From Nymphaea colorata (taxonomy: Eukaryota > Streptophyta > Magnoliopsida > Nymphaeales > Nymphaeaceae), in NCBI RefSeq assembly GCF_008831285.2, contig NC_045147.1, positions 12,874,854-12,938,853 on the forward strand: DNA of 64,000 nucleotides, in the 5' to 3' direction. Position numbers and translations under genes: made by a program. The notes below the pieces were generated by a model. The model saw only the letters and a list, made by a program, of their open reading frames with translations, did not search any database and was not told where the DNA came from. Positions 34,334 to 46,859 of the stretch are shown here, in pieces. Numbering within the stretch: position 1 is the first letter of the stretch; each line of letters begins with the position of its first letter.

Positions 34334-34866
34334 TGTGAAACGGATAAGGATAATAATCACCAATTGGCAAGATTGGCAAGAACGCAGATTGCGATCAGTT
34401 ACAACAAAGGCTAACTTAGCCAGGCCATGGATTGCATTGGATATTAATGGAATTGCATTGGATATTAATACAGGAGGTAATAGAGGCAAGATAGTTGCGG
34501 TTATTCGTGATGATTTGGGGGAAGATTCAACCAAGGAAAAGTGCGTCCGTTATTAAAACAGATAATGACAAAGGCAAATCAGCCACCGTTACTAAGGAAG
34601 ATGGCGATCCAAAAAGGCAACAACCTAACAAAGCAAGTCAATCCAAAACCGACAATCATAAGATTCTTGTACAACTCATAAGAACAATTAGGATAAGGAT
34701 GTAATCTCTCCTAAGATCAATGAGAAGTCTAAGGTGTAAGCATTCTAAATAGTGGAAAAACCTCTCCACCACACACGGTGGAAGGATCCCTCTCCTGGAC
34801 TAGGTGAATTTACACTGAACCACGTAAAATCTTCTGCTTCTTCCTCCTTAGTCTCTCTTTTTCACA
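34334..34866 (+). repeat. 5' LTR of deleted Copia
   Basis: This aligns with 36,878-37,404 throughout, from gataataatcaccaattg to ctctttttcaca. It contains a short internal tandem repeat of gcattggatattaat, present in both LTRs. Confidence 0.92.
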
Positions 34867-34930
34867 TGATATCAAAGCTTATTTTCTTTATCACAAACCT
34901 GGAATATTATTCTCAAAGGTTGAACAGCAG

Positions 34931-36870
34931 TTGCATCCTACCACCTTCAATGATTGGACAGAGCCTCCTCATGACGTTACTGACTTGCCTGGTAGGCAAC
35001 ACGTTGACTCTTATGATACCTATGCTAGTATGCATCATGAAGAGATTCCAACTCAAGAGGTGTCACCAACTAGTTTGGCTATCTCGGACGTTCATGCATC
35101 TTCCATGCATCAACCAACCGTAGGAGAATTGACGTTTTCGTGTGATGAGCCCTCACATCAAGAAAGTCTAATCCTCACACCAGCTGAGTTATCTCCAACG
35201 AATGTTGATACAACAAGGGAAGCACATATGAGTCCATTCATATTTCTCGTACTTCATCAAATTCTCATGTCATGGTTATTCGAGCAAAGGCTGGTGTTAC
35301 CAAGCCCAATCCTCGATATTTTTTCATTGTGAGTATTCCACTAGAACCCAAAATGGTGAAAGAAGCCTTAATGCATGATGGTTAGGTGGCAGCAATGAAA
35401 GAAGAACTAAATGTCATTCACCACTGTAAGACTTGGACTCTCGTTCCTCGACAGCGTAACATGAATGTGGTAAATACACGCTGGGTTTTTAAAACAAAAT
35501 TGAAAAGCGATAATACTTTGGAATGCTTGAAGGCCAGACTCGTCGCTCGCAGGTTCAATCAAATCCCGGGCATTGATTTTATGGAAACCTTCTCTTCTGT
35601 TATCAAACCGGCTACGATTCGCATTGTCCTCACCATTGCATTAACCAACAATTGGGACATCAGGCAGCTAGATGTCAAAAATGCGTTCCACCATAGCAAC
35701 TTAGATCAAACGGTTTTTATTGAACAGCCTCCAGGGTTTGTTGATACGTCCAAACCAACGCACGTCTGTCACCTTCATCGAGTACTTTATGGACTTCGCC
35801 AGGCTCCTCGAGCTTGGTATGATTGCTTTGGTTCATTCTTATTGACAAAAGGGTTTTATACAAGCATCTCTGGTTCCTCCCTCTTCGTCTATCGAGAAGC
35901 CCAAGGTACTATTTTTCTCCTCCTGTATGTTGATGACATCTTATTAACAGGGAGCAACAACATCCTTCTTCAACAGTTTGTCAATGAGCTTAGTACTGAA
36001 TTTGCCATGAAAGATTTTGGATACCTTCATCATTTTTTGGGTATAGAAGTTGTTCAAAGCCGTTTTGGACTCTTCTTAAATCAAAAGCGATATGCCTTCA
36101 GTCTACTAGAACATGCGAAACTGCTCGGCTGCAAACATGTCATCACTCATTTGATTCAACACTATCAACCTCCTAGATAAACTCTTTCCATATCCAACCT
36201 TATTTCGGAGTCTAGTTGGAGGACTACAATACTTGACGTTCATTCGACTTGACATATCGTTCAGTGTTAATTATGTCAGCCAGTATATGCACACACCAAA
36301 GAATAGTCATTCCCAACTTGTGAAGTGTATACTTCGCTACATTCATGGCACCATTTCTAATGGTTGTATTCTTTCTCCTCAGAGGGATTTTCGGCTTCAT
36401 GCTTTCTCTGACTCTGACTGGACAGGATGTCTAGACACTCAATGCTCTACTATTGGTTGTTGTACTTTCAACGGAACAAATTGTATCTCTTGGACTACTA
36501 AGAAACAGCATACTGTTGCTCGATGTACGACTGAAGCTGAGTATCGCTCTATGGCATCTGCAGTCGCTGAACTTACGTAGATTACATATATTTTGAAAGA
36601 TCTTGGAATATACTTGGCCTCACCACCTACCTTATATTGTGATAATATGTCTCCACTACAGGTTTCTATTAAGCGAGTCTTTCACTCTCGCATAAAACAT
36701 GTCGAATTAGAATATCACTTCCTTCGTGAAAAGGTCACGCTTGGTCAGCTTACTACTCATTTTGTGCCTTCCTCCCAACAACTTGCTGATATATTCACCA
36801 AGGCACTGTCAAAACATTTTTTCAATACACTTCGCGCCAAACTAGGCCTCACTAACGCCCCACCCAGTTT
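34931..36870 (+). pseudogene. Copia reverse transcriptase and RNase H, broken
   Basis: Reverse transcriptase is nearly whole at 35,386-36,180: WVFKTKLKSDNTLECLKARL, QLDVKNAFHHSNL, VLYGLRQAPRAWYD and the catalytic YVDD at 35,926-35,937, then FAMKDFGYLHHFLGIEV. RNase H follows in another frame (FSDSDWTGCLDTQCSTIGCC, TEAEYRSMAS at 36,233-36,580; SRIKHVELEYHFLREKV and ADIFTKALS at 36,593-36,883). A tryptophan codon before 35,386 and another at 36,578-36,580 have become TAG, and a frameshift lies near 36,180. The part left of 35,340 is the variable region between integrase and reverse transcriptase. Confidence 0.92.
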
Positions 36871-36877
36871 GAGGGGG

Positions 36878-37404
36878 GATTAAACATATAATGATAATAA
36901 TCACCAATTGCAAGATTGGCAAGAACCCAGATTGCGTCAGCTACAACAAAGGCTAAATCAGCCAGGCCACAAGTTGCATTGGATATTAATGGGATTGCAT
37001 TGGATATTAATGAAGGAGGTAATAGAGGCAAGATAGCTACGGTTATTCATGATGATTTGGGGAAGATTCATTCAAGAAAGAGTGCGTCGGTTATTAAAAC
37101 AGTTAATGACAAAGGCAAATCAGCCACCGTTACTAAGGAAGATGGCGATCCAACAGCCTAACAAAGCAAGTCAATCCAAAACCGATAATCATATTAAAGA
37201 TTCTTGTACAGCTCATAAAAACAATTACCACAATTACCATAAGAATGTAATCTCTCCTAAGATCAAGAAGAAGTCTAACATTATAAATAGTGGAAAACCC
37301 TCTCCACCACGCACGGTGGGAGGACCCCTCTGGTGGACATAAGTGAATTTACACTCAACCACTTAAAATCTTTTCTTCCTCTTCCTTAGTCCCTCTTTTT
37401 CACA
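36878..37404 (+). repeat. 3' LTR of deleted Copia
   Basis: Direct repeat of 34,334-34,866. It begins after the polypurine tract and ends in CA at 37,404. Confidence 0.9.
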
Positions 37405-38362
37405 TTCTTGAGTGAATATGGGCAAATGGAAATAACTTGCAACAGCCTGCAGAAAACGCCCACAGGTCTACCAGGAAATGATGAAGCCGGAATTGCTCCA
37501 CACAAGGGGTCTGGCCGTATCAGCCTGCAATGGTTTTTCCACGATGAGTCTTGTTTTTGGACCTCGGCGCATTTCTTGTTCCAATAAATAGCGTTTTCTT
37601 TGGCGGATGTGGCTTATGTGGTACAGTATCTTCTTCCATCAACATTCCTACGATTTTTATGTCCTTTTCTTCTTCAATCCTCGGGCTGACATTGTCACTG
37701 TTGTTAAGGCCTTCTGGCCTCCTGATCCCTGATCTTGTTGTTTTCAACAACATTATTTTTTTAAAACTTAGGGGCAAAAGGAGGTGTGGGCAGTTAGCCC
37801 AAAAAACCTCATGATTTTATATTGATACTTTTAAGTACATTTTCTCTTTTTGATGCTCCTTAAAAATTTAAAACTTTCTACGTAGTTCCCTTTAATTAGA
37901 ATTAAAAATTTAAAACTTTATACATATTTAAGTTTACATTTTCCCCTTTATCTCAAGCTCGAAAACTTGATTTGTGTTCTACTTTTCAAGTGGCAAAATC
38001 TGATGATGGGCTAGGTTTTGTCTGTCGTTATAACTTCCAAAACTTTTCACAAGCACACCTTCCCCCCACCCTCTTTTCTGTGTGGTTCACAAATAAACTT
38101 CTTAAAAGAACATTTGGATGATTTCAAAACCAGGTTTTGGTTTTCAAAAGGTCAGAAGTGCTTCGATGACATCAAAACCAGGTTTTGCCAAAAATCATGA
38201 AAGGCTGCCAGACCCCAAGTTTCTTAAACAAAACTCATTTTTTGCCCTCTCCCCCAAGCTTTTACCTTGTCATTCAAGGTAGGTTTTAAAAACTGGGTTC
38301 CTAGTCAAGTTTTAACAAAGCATGTTTTTTTTTTAATTGTATCATCCAAACACCCTTTTAAC
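37405..38362. other. Intergenic; right part a MITE-like repeat
   Basis: No gene recognised (the 85-codon minus-strand frame at 37,520-37,777 has no known motif). From about 38,000 to 38,362 the sequence repeats caaaaccaggttttg and ends in catccaaacaccc, like the repeat at 10.5-11.3 kb. Confidence 0.4.
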
Positions 38363-38540
38363 CAGTGGCGAAGCCAGACAAATTTTTTGAAGGGACACTG
38401 ATTCGCATGTTTTTATACTTGAAGGAGCACTTACATGTATAATAAAGTAAATATTAACAATCTTGATGTAAAAGTAAAAGAAAATTGAGAAGTTGGTGGG
38501 GACAAGTGCCCACACGAGCCTATTTGTGGCTCCGCCACTG
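38363..38540. mobile_element. 178-bp MITE with 9-bp target duplication
   Basis: The left end CAGTGGCGAAGCCAGAC pairs with the reverse-complemented right end CAGTGGCGGAGCCACAA. The 9-mer ccttttaac flanks it exactly on both sides (38,354-38,362 and 38,541-38,549). A 9-bp duplication suggests a Mutator-type origin. There is no coding capacity. Confidence 0.88.
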
Positions 38541-38549
38541 CCTTTTAAC

Positions 38550-39084
38550 ATTTGTGTATGAGTGTAAGGAGCCGCAAGGACTACGCAAGGTAGATTTTAT
38601 TGACAAAAAAAAAAAAAAAACCTAATAGCTTGCTAATATAGAATCTTCTAGGGAAGACTGTGTTGATGCCCGACCCTCGGAAGGAGAATAGAGGGAAGAT
38701 TGCCACATTTGGAAGCTTGTGCCAGAAACAATGCTCAACATGTCCTGCACTTTCAAATGAATCAGTCATCAGTGCCATGTTTGGCCGCAGAAAATGTAAC
38801 AGGATGGCTCCTCAGTTCTGCTGCAATGCTGTAGTAATGCAGTATGGACTAAGGAGTCGCGTGCACAAAGACAAGGCACCAAACTAGAGACCAATTTTTT
38901 AGTTTGCCTATCAGAACTGTTTCTTCATAGTATGAGGCACCACCTTTTTTTTTTATCCCATCCTTCTTTTGGAACGACATATGAAAATATAAAAGAAAAG
39001 CAAGCAATTGCTTCGTTGAATAGGGCATGCATAACACGTTTGTTGGTTGAAAAATGAATAATGCATGGTAGCTGGTGCATTTTC

Positions 39085-39120
<36 letters not shown>

Positions 39121-40152
39121 AAGTGGTTCAGGCTTGAATGGAAAGATCTTCATCCTCTCATATGAGAGGTACAACCGATACAATACCGGGCGGTGTGTTT
39201 AGTCCATCCGATATGTTACATCAATAGCTGAGATTGGACGGAGGGCCCGATGCCCCGTTAGATATACAAAGTGGGTGGGTGTGAAAGAAGAAGCTGTACC
39301 GCGGCAGTAGCGTGGGAGTGGATCACGCTGCAAGAAAGGGGGGAGTTCTATAGATCTTCAAATCTTCTCATGAGCGGTGACGTGACAGGACGACGATCTT
39401 TTGTTAGCCAATATATATATAAATAATCAACTCCAACGTACCACTCACCCTTTCTTCCGCTGGAACGCATCTACTCTACCCATCATTTTATGAATGAGAA
39501 ATGATGATAACGAAATTATTGCACCAAATCGACGACGATGGCCGGTTTGCAGAGCGATGGGCTTACCGACAACATGAGGGACCTTCATTTTTTCACCATC
39601 ATTGCCCAAGCACAGCCCCCAAATTTCCGTCCACCGTCACTTTTACCGGGAGAGTCTGGGCACTTGGTAGACGCCACCGGAACCGCCTGAGTTTTTAACG
39701 GGCATCAACATAAAAAAAATGTTCTTAAGCGACTATGATTTACATCAACTTCACAAACGTCAACCTGAAAAATGAAGGGACCGGTCGGTTGGAGATATAA
39801 CTATTGCTAAATAACCTACGACGACTTGGTGCATAATGGGAAAGGAGTGAGTGTAACTAGTCTCCAACTAGAAGGGAGGATGGCCTGTGGGAACATTTTC
39901 ATACTGTCTTGTCGTGTGTTTATTGTTGTTGGGCATTTAAAAATTAAAAAACTATGATTAAAAGCATTATGAATTGTTGAAAAAAATAATATAAACTATT
40001 GTTATATCATAAATTAATTTTTATTACTTATGTGACAATTATTTTTAACGGAAAAAATTTTAAACGAGCAACATTTGACATACAATAGCATAGAACTTCT
40101 TGTTCATCTGACATTCATGTGTGAGAGACCCAAATATACTAGAGAATTTGAG

Positions 40153-40224
<72 letters not shown>

Positions 40225-40800
40225 AAGAAATTTTTGACGTCTTACATCCTTGGCCATATAAACTATTATTATATGTGTATCTTTTTTCATCTTTCGCTTA
40301 TCAAATCATAAAAGCAGATAATCTAAAAAACGGAGTTGTTGCAAAGGTGTAAAGTATATATGTTGAAAGTAACATTAAATCTTTAGGAACCGAAACAACT
40401 CCGTCTATCTTTCCCGACATTTGTTTGCAATGAAATTAGTAGTATCCCCTCTCCTTATCGAGTTCTTTATCCCTCAAGGCAATCGCCAGCAACTTTAAAG
40501 TAGTTTCTTGACTGCAACAAATACAATGATCAACGGTGGTGCAAAATCTTCACTTTGGGATTCTAATCTTGTTGTGTAACCCTAGAGCGTGTGCTCCTGC
40601 AAAATTTTCGAACTTTTATGACACAGTAACAAATCGAAGAGAAACTTACATGTTCTCCCGTAATGGTAGTTCTAGTCGGAAAACTTTTCGCCACCGACGC
40701 GAAACTAAAATATCTGCAAACTCTGTAACAAAACCGGACCCTCGAACTATATCTTTTCAAGAAGCTCGAAAAGAAAAGTAGTGGAAAAAAAGTAGAGAAG
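38550..40800. other. Intergenic with microsatellites
   Basis: TA repeats lie at about 39,091-39,118 and a compound CT/TA tract at 40,153-40,224. No gene recognised. Confidence 0.45.
40153..40224. repeat. Compound (CT)n(TA)n microsatellite
   Basis: CT repeats with one T-rich interruption continue directly into TA repeats, as at 5,665-5,778. Confidence 0.97.
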
Positions 40801-40809
40801 GAAGCATAA

Positions 40810-41480
40810 CAAACAACACGTCTTTTATTCGGCAGTCTGTTTCCGTATTTTTCCTTGTGCTGCTTTTGGAGAGGGAGGGGCCACGTGACGGGAGAAAGAG
40901 AAAAGGGAGAATGAACGGAGAAGGTCGTTGTTCCCTGGACGGTGGTAGAATCCACGTCATCAGCCCGTAATTCCCCTGCCATCTGACACGGAGACACCAC
41001 GTCACCGCAGCCTCGTGAAACCAAAGGCTCTCAAGAGAGGGGAGCCCGCCACGTGGACACAGGGGGCGGGGTGGGAAGGGGGAAGGGAGAGGGTGGCCGT
41101 TCTGGAGAACGGAGGAAGTAGGAGGGGTTCCCCTGGCCCCCACCCCTTTTCCGTAGGGCCAAAGCACCAGCTTGGTCTGGTGGGGCCCATCGCTTCCCTC
41201 CCACGAAAAAGAAGAAAAAGAAAAGGGAAAGTGAATAAAAAGGGGAATGGGGGTTAGGAAGGCTCGGCGCGAGGCGACCGAGGAGGATGTGGGCCCCGCC
41301 GAGGACGAGTATGACCGATGGCGGGGTCCACGCCAGCGCCTGTGGTCCCCGCAGGGGAATATTTATTTTCGTAGAGAGGCAGGCGAGGGTGGGCCCCGCT
41401 GGAACGCCCCCCCCCCACCCCACCTTGAAAGGTGGGCCCACACCCACTTTTGGGGTTTCGAGACGCATGAGGGGGCTGCC
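40810..41480. promoter_or_regulatory. GC-rich, ACGT-rich promoter-like island
   Basis: ACGT cores lie at about 40,816 (cacgtc), 40,882 (CACGTG), 40,952 (CCACGTCA), 40,997 (CCACGTCA) and 41,049 (CCACGTGG). Such G-box/ABRE-type sites bind bZIP factors. To the right, GGGCCC or TGGGCC motifs recur at about 41,183, 41,290, 41,391 and 41,430. GC content is far above the surroundings. No gene with recognisable product starts nearby on either strand, so it may serve an unannotated or lost gene, or be a GC-rich transposon. Confidence 0.35.
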
Positions 41481-44400
41481 CTCCTGCCTTTTTTTTATAT
41501 ATATTTATATATCTCTCTGGTAAGGGAGGGTGGGGGGGTGAATGTGAAAGGAACGGGGGGAAAGTGACTTTGGATCTTTCTTTTCTTTTTTCATTTTTTA
41601 ACCGTGTTAAATGGAGGTAAGAGAAGGAGTGAGAGAGATGAGTCTTTTAATTTTTTACTTTTATTTTTTATGTTTTTACTCTGACGGTCAACGTGATCTG
41701 TCTTAATTCCAATTGACACAGGTTTTTCTTTTCGCTTTCCTAACTGTTAATTATATATATATATATATATATATGAACACGAAGTTGTACTTTATATGGT
41801 ATAAAGGTTGTTGGAACTTGGAGTCTCTTGGTAATATGAACGAGGTCCGACCCATTTACATCCTTATTGAACTTGACTTGGGAGGCGTTTGATAAAAGAG
41901 TTTGTCAAGACACGCTGTGCTCATGATATAATAATGCCGAAGACTTCAACTAGGCGTCCATGACATTCGCAGTCATTTGTTCACTTGCATGCCCCTACCA
42001 TTTTAAGAGGTGTCTAGGATTCTGAGTTGAGGTGTTCAAGAATACTTTGCCTGCAACGCCCTTAATCAGAAAGATGACCATCATATCTCCCTTTTTTCTT
42101 TCTACCTCTCCCCGGGAGACGAGACAAGAAAGAGTGGGATACAAGTTAAGAAATTCTATGTCATAGAGGCAATACAAGGTACGTTTATAGCCTTAGACTA
42201 AGAAGATGCAGCATCCCAATCGAGGTTTTATTTTCGAACTCAGTGACTCGAGATTCAACTCTGAGTTAATTGAGTCGTGAGTTGCTGGGTCAACTTAGTC
42301 ATGTGACCTAGTTTTGACGCTTTACATACATATATATATATATATCAAAGAAGTGTCTACCAATCCCTTATGTACAAAACTGATCATAATCATCTAAGCT
42401 TTTAATTTTAAAGAGTAATTTGCAAATATACAAATCAAACGGCTTTTTTAAGAATTTGAAATACCCATCATAAGGAAACTCATTTGTTATCTCATTTTCC
42501 ATCTCTTTATCTTCTCCTACTTTGAGTCTTGGAAAAACAAAATGACATTTATGTTTATAACTTAATATTCACCACACGATATTCTTTAATTTTCTTATAT
42601 ATATATATGTGTGTGTGTGTGTGTGCATATAAGAAAATTAAATGAGAAAGAGAAACTTAAATCTTGTGGATCATCTGTCCGTTCAAATGTATTACACAGA
42701 TATCCTGATGCCATACGTGGGTCACAATATGGGACATCTGAACGGATAGATGGTTAGAGGAATTCAATATATATATATATATATATAACTGAAAATTCGA
42801 CATAACGTATGGTTTTGGTATCATTTACATTTATGTGTGTTAATACTATTACACACAAACCATAGATAACTCGTCCGAACATCTACAATTTCTGGTTTTT
42901 CCAATCCCGTCTCGAACGTTGGCAATTTCTGGTTTTTCCAATTCTTTTACCAGCCACTGAGTGAGGCGTCAACTCCGCTGACTTGGCTGGGTTTCAAAAC
43001 TGTTGGTCCCAATAATGTTTTTAGATACTTGGTGATAACCAAATAAACACACTTCAGATTGCAAGGAAATTAGAAGATAGAATGTCCTGATAAGTTTGTC
43101 CTAGACAAAGCATCTTATACGAATTGTCTTTGTCACTGGATCCAAAACTGATCCTGACCACACTCTAATATGTATCTACATATAATGGGTGCATTTACAT
43201 AACCGAGCGATACTTGTTAAATATTTGGACGCTTTCACCTGTTCGCTGCTAAATTAATCGAAACATATCAATAATCTTCTTCTTTTTAAACCAATTTTTG
43301 GAATTTCTAATGGTTGTAGTTCGATATTCTATAACTGAAAGAAAAATGCAGTTTGAAATATAAATTTATATCGAATTAGACACGTCATATGATTGATATG
43401 AAAAATCACCATGAAAAAGACAACAATCTTGGTAAGAAGTTTGGTTTTATCTTAATTACGTAACACATATATAACGCATAGGGATGTCATTATATATCAG
43501 ATTTGGATATGGTATCATATGGAGCCATTCTAAAAAAACTATATGGGAAGAAAATTTTAATATTCGATTAAAAAATCAGATCAGATTCTGATTTGGAACA
43601 AATTTGTTTTTCAGTGAGTAAACTCTATATCCATTGGTCTTACATTTTGAAAATTTGGTTCAAATTTTATACACAGATTTAGATATGAATATATAAATTA
43701 GATTTGGATAAGACACAAATAAAAATCAGATTTTAGATCTGACTTTACTTCGTTGTATTCGAATACAAATTCAAATGCGAATACATGAATATCTGAAAAA
43801 GGGTATACAAATAAAGAGTATATGTGCCATTGACATCACTACTAACATGAATTGAAAGACTTTGAAAGCTTGGGAGTGCGTGAACTCAACTAGCTAGATT
43901 GAAAATGATCAAGACAAGCACAAGTTACCCACCAAGTTACTGCATTGTTCTCAATAAATGAACAATAAATCTGAAGGTGATACATGAAGCAGGGGCATCT
44001 TGCAATGCTGTCACTATCAATATATCATGTTTGTTTGGTTGTTGATTGATGCCGCATTTTAAAGCTCGCGCATCTGCCCGTTTAAGTTGTTTCTCTTTTA
44101 TTAAAAATCATTAGTATTTGAAGACAATTGGAAAAACAGAAGTTCTTTTTAGGTGAGTATGGTGAATACGAATACAAACAAATAGAAGCATTATTCTCAT
44201 TAATCCCAATCGTCCAATTGTAGTATGTTTTATGGTTACAAGAACTATGAAGTCGAAAAGCAGTTAACTAAAAATGTTATATTCTGGCTTGTGAGTTGAT
44301 CTTTCGAAATGTTAGTCATTTGATTATATTGATTGTCCAATTACAAGTGCAGTTAAAGTACATATAGTTAAGCCTTTTATATCAACATCAGCAGAATTGG

Positions 44401-45830
44401 AAAGAATGTACATGCATACGACTTCTAAAACAATGCAGACTAATTGAATATTGGAAAGCTGCTATTACTTTGTTCGACAGATCAAACAGCTTTTATCTAA
44501 AAATAATTTTGTTAAAACGAAGAACCAGAAACTATTATCTTTTCGAAAAATTGATTTTGATGTGACAAGCAATAAATGGCCATCGCCATTCATATTCCTA
44601 TTGCGGCAAATACAACTCTCTAATTGAATATGTAACGTCAAACTAAGTAAGATTAACGGAAAGAAAATCACGGGGAGCTGTGTCCTTCTCAATATGCATG
44701 GAAATCTTTGAAATCAGGCAGCGCAACTAGTTGGGTTGGGTGACTTGTCATGTCTTCAGTTTAAATATTGAAGGGTGCTATCTTGATGGTGTTAGGAAAT
44801 ACTAAACTTGAGATTAAAAATATCATTATGGTGGTTAAGTAAACCAGTTAAGAGAATACATCCACTCCGACCATTTGGTTGGTGGATCCTAATAAGCTTC
44901 TTAACAACTTTTGTTGTAGCTCTAAAAAAAGATACAAATCAATGTTATAATTCTCTTTATAAGTTATTTGAAGATATCTGGCAGCTATCTCCATTAAATA
45001 TCTCCCACAAAATCTTTCTAAACTCTAAAGTAAGGCGTTATATCGACAATAGTTGTCTAAAATCATTTTTTTGCGTCCGCAGTTGGATAAGGTTGTCCCG
45101 TGGAAATAAAATTTTTTTAGAATTTCATTTTTGTTGACTCTATTTATATTTGTGTGGCACACGAAAATGCCATTTACAGCTTATTCATTTCATTTTAAAG
45201 CGTCATTTATTCGAAACACAATTGTTTAAAAATCAACGTTATGAGTTTGGGCGACACACCGAAACTGACTCTTTCAATGAAAAACTAGAGAAGAGTGATG
45301 TTATTCGCTACCACTTAAAGGCACACAAACCAAGTTTTGAGGGACACTGAAACATCATTTTGAAAGTAAAACATCATTTTGTAAACTTCTTCTTTTGCAT
45401 TCGTTTTTCGTTCGTGGACGGCGTATTTAGAGGACGAACTGGATTGAAAAATCTGGACGACGACATTTTTTGTAACTATTATTAGGGTTTTTTAGAGGGC
45501 ATTTTCAAATTTCAACATAAACATAATATTATATAAAAAAGGAGTAGGGGAAGTACGAGTCACGGTTGTGGAAAGCAGTTTTCAAGGTTTGATGGAGACT
45601 GCCCTTCCCAAGACAGCTGGCCGCCCGCCTGCCCACCGCCAGCTAATGAATACCACCACCAGCCCTACGACCCCACCTCATTTCCCTCCTCCCTCTACAA
45701 AAAAAATATTAACTCTACCGCCTTTTACTATTCCGGGCAGTCTCTCTGCTGCTGCCCCCGTTTTCACCACAGTTTTAACCTTTCCCTCTCAATCTCTTGT
45801 TTTTATATAACGTTATTGTTATTATTATGG
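41481..45830. other. Long intergenic stretch upstream of GRF
   Basis: I see no gene. TA or TA/GT microsatellites lie at about 41,749-41,774, 42,326-42,346, 42,594-42,626 and 42,763-42,787. The stretch at 43,450-43,850 is very AT-rich. The 109-codon frame at 44,808-45,137 lacks any known motif. Confidence 0.45.
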
Positions 45831-45840
45831 CACTCAAAAT

Positions 45841-45849
45841 TATAAATAG
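45841..45849 (+). promoter_or_regulatory. TATA-box candidate for the GRF gene
   Basis: TATAAATAG matches the plant TATA consensus well. It lies about 1.0 kb upstream of the chosen start codon, so it would imply a long 5' leader or a leader intron; CT-rich leader-like sequence follows. Confidence 0.3.
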
Positions 45850-46859
45850 GAAGAGAACAAAGCTCGACGATCCAAATCCGGTTAATTGAATTCTCTAGTT
45901 GGGATGCAATGAATCGAGGACTTAAGTAGCTGATGATCAATTATGTGAGTTGAGTTTTGACGTCTGTCTTTGCTGGCCGTACCGGTACCGCCCCCACCCA
46001 TCCTTTTTCTTCTCGTTTCCCTCCTTTTTACTTTACGTAGCGCGATAAGATATTGGGGAGATTTGGGGTTTGGTGCTTTTTCTTCTGTCGTCTCTCTCGC
46101 CCTTACTCTGAGTTGGGACGATTAGTTAGTGCATCACGTCAAGGGAGGCTTGGCCCCAACCCTGGTTGGGCTCGAAGGCCGATGCGAGTAAAGGGGGGAG
46201 GGGCCGGATAACGGCGGTGGACGGAAAGCGACGGCCAGTATGGATGGACATGGACAGGTCAAAGCTGCATTAGCGAAGACAGAGGGGCTGATTGTTTTTA
46301 GTGATAATGGAGGAGGATTTTAACGCATGAGGTTGTTGATGGGAGGGGAGACATCCGGAAATTATAACGGCTACTTTTGGTTCGAGGGGAGGGAGAAGTG
46401 GGTTGTTCTCTCTTTTTTTTTTTTTTTTTGGTTTCTTTATGTATTTTTAATTTGTTCAAGTGAGAGGAGGGGGGGGAGCTCTGCCTGTGCATGCAGAAAA
46501 ATGATAGATACCGCAATAATGACAGTGGCGGTAGCTTTACTAATTTGTCCCGAGAGCCGAATGTTGGAAGCATGGGAAGCAGGGAAAGGATGCGAGGGAT
46601 AGATTGGTTGCGCGTCGGAGACCGGGGGCAGTGGTGCAGTGCAGGAACAGCAGGGGGCCGCAGCAGCAGCAGCATCTGTAGCAGCCATGGCCTTGAATGA
46701 TTCTCTCTAGGTTGAGGAGCGAGCTGGTTTTCCGTTTGGGGTCTGCTGACTTTTGGGGGAAAAAAGAAAGGAGGGTGTGGAGGAAAAAGCGGTGTTTTTA
46801 TGCGTTTTATTTGTTTTGAGGAAGGAAAAAGAGGTCGTTTTCCTTTTTCTTTTTGTTTA

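Larger units (their letters stand above)
34334..37404 (+). mobile_element. Internally deleted Copia element with both LTRs
   Basis: Two direct repeats of about 530 bases (34,334-34,866 and 36,878-37,404) flank only 2.0 kb. The left LTR is followed by TGATATCAAAGC (34,867-34,878), close to the initiator-methionine tRNA site. The right LTR is preceded by the purine tract ccagtttgagggggga. Gag, protease and nearly all of integrase are missing; the sequence jumps from the leader to the region before reverse transcriptase. No target duplication was seen (gatta left, ttctt right). The LTRs differ at many sites, so the insertion is not recent. Confidence 0.9.

Noticed and set aside
34329-37409. Target duplication for the deleted Copia
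   Set aside because: The flanking pentamers gatta and ttctt do not match, so none is claimed; the element may have recombined or its edges may be off by a few bases.
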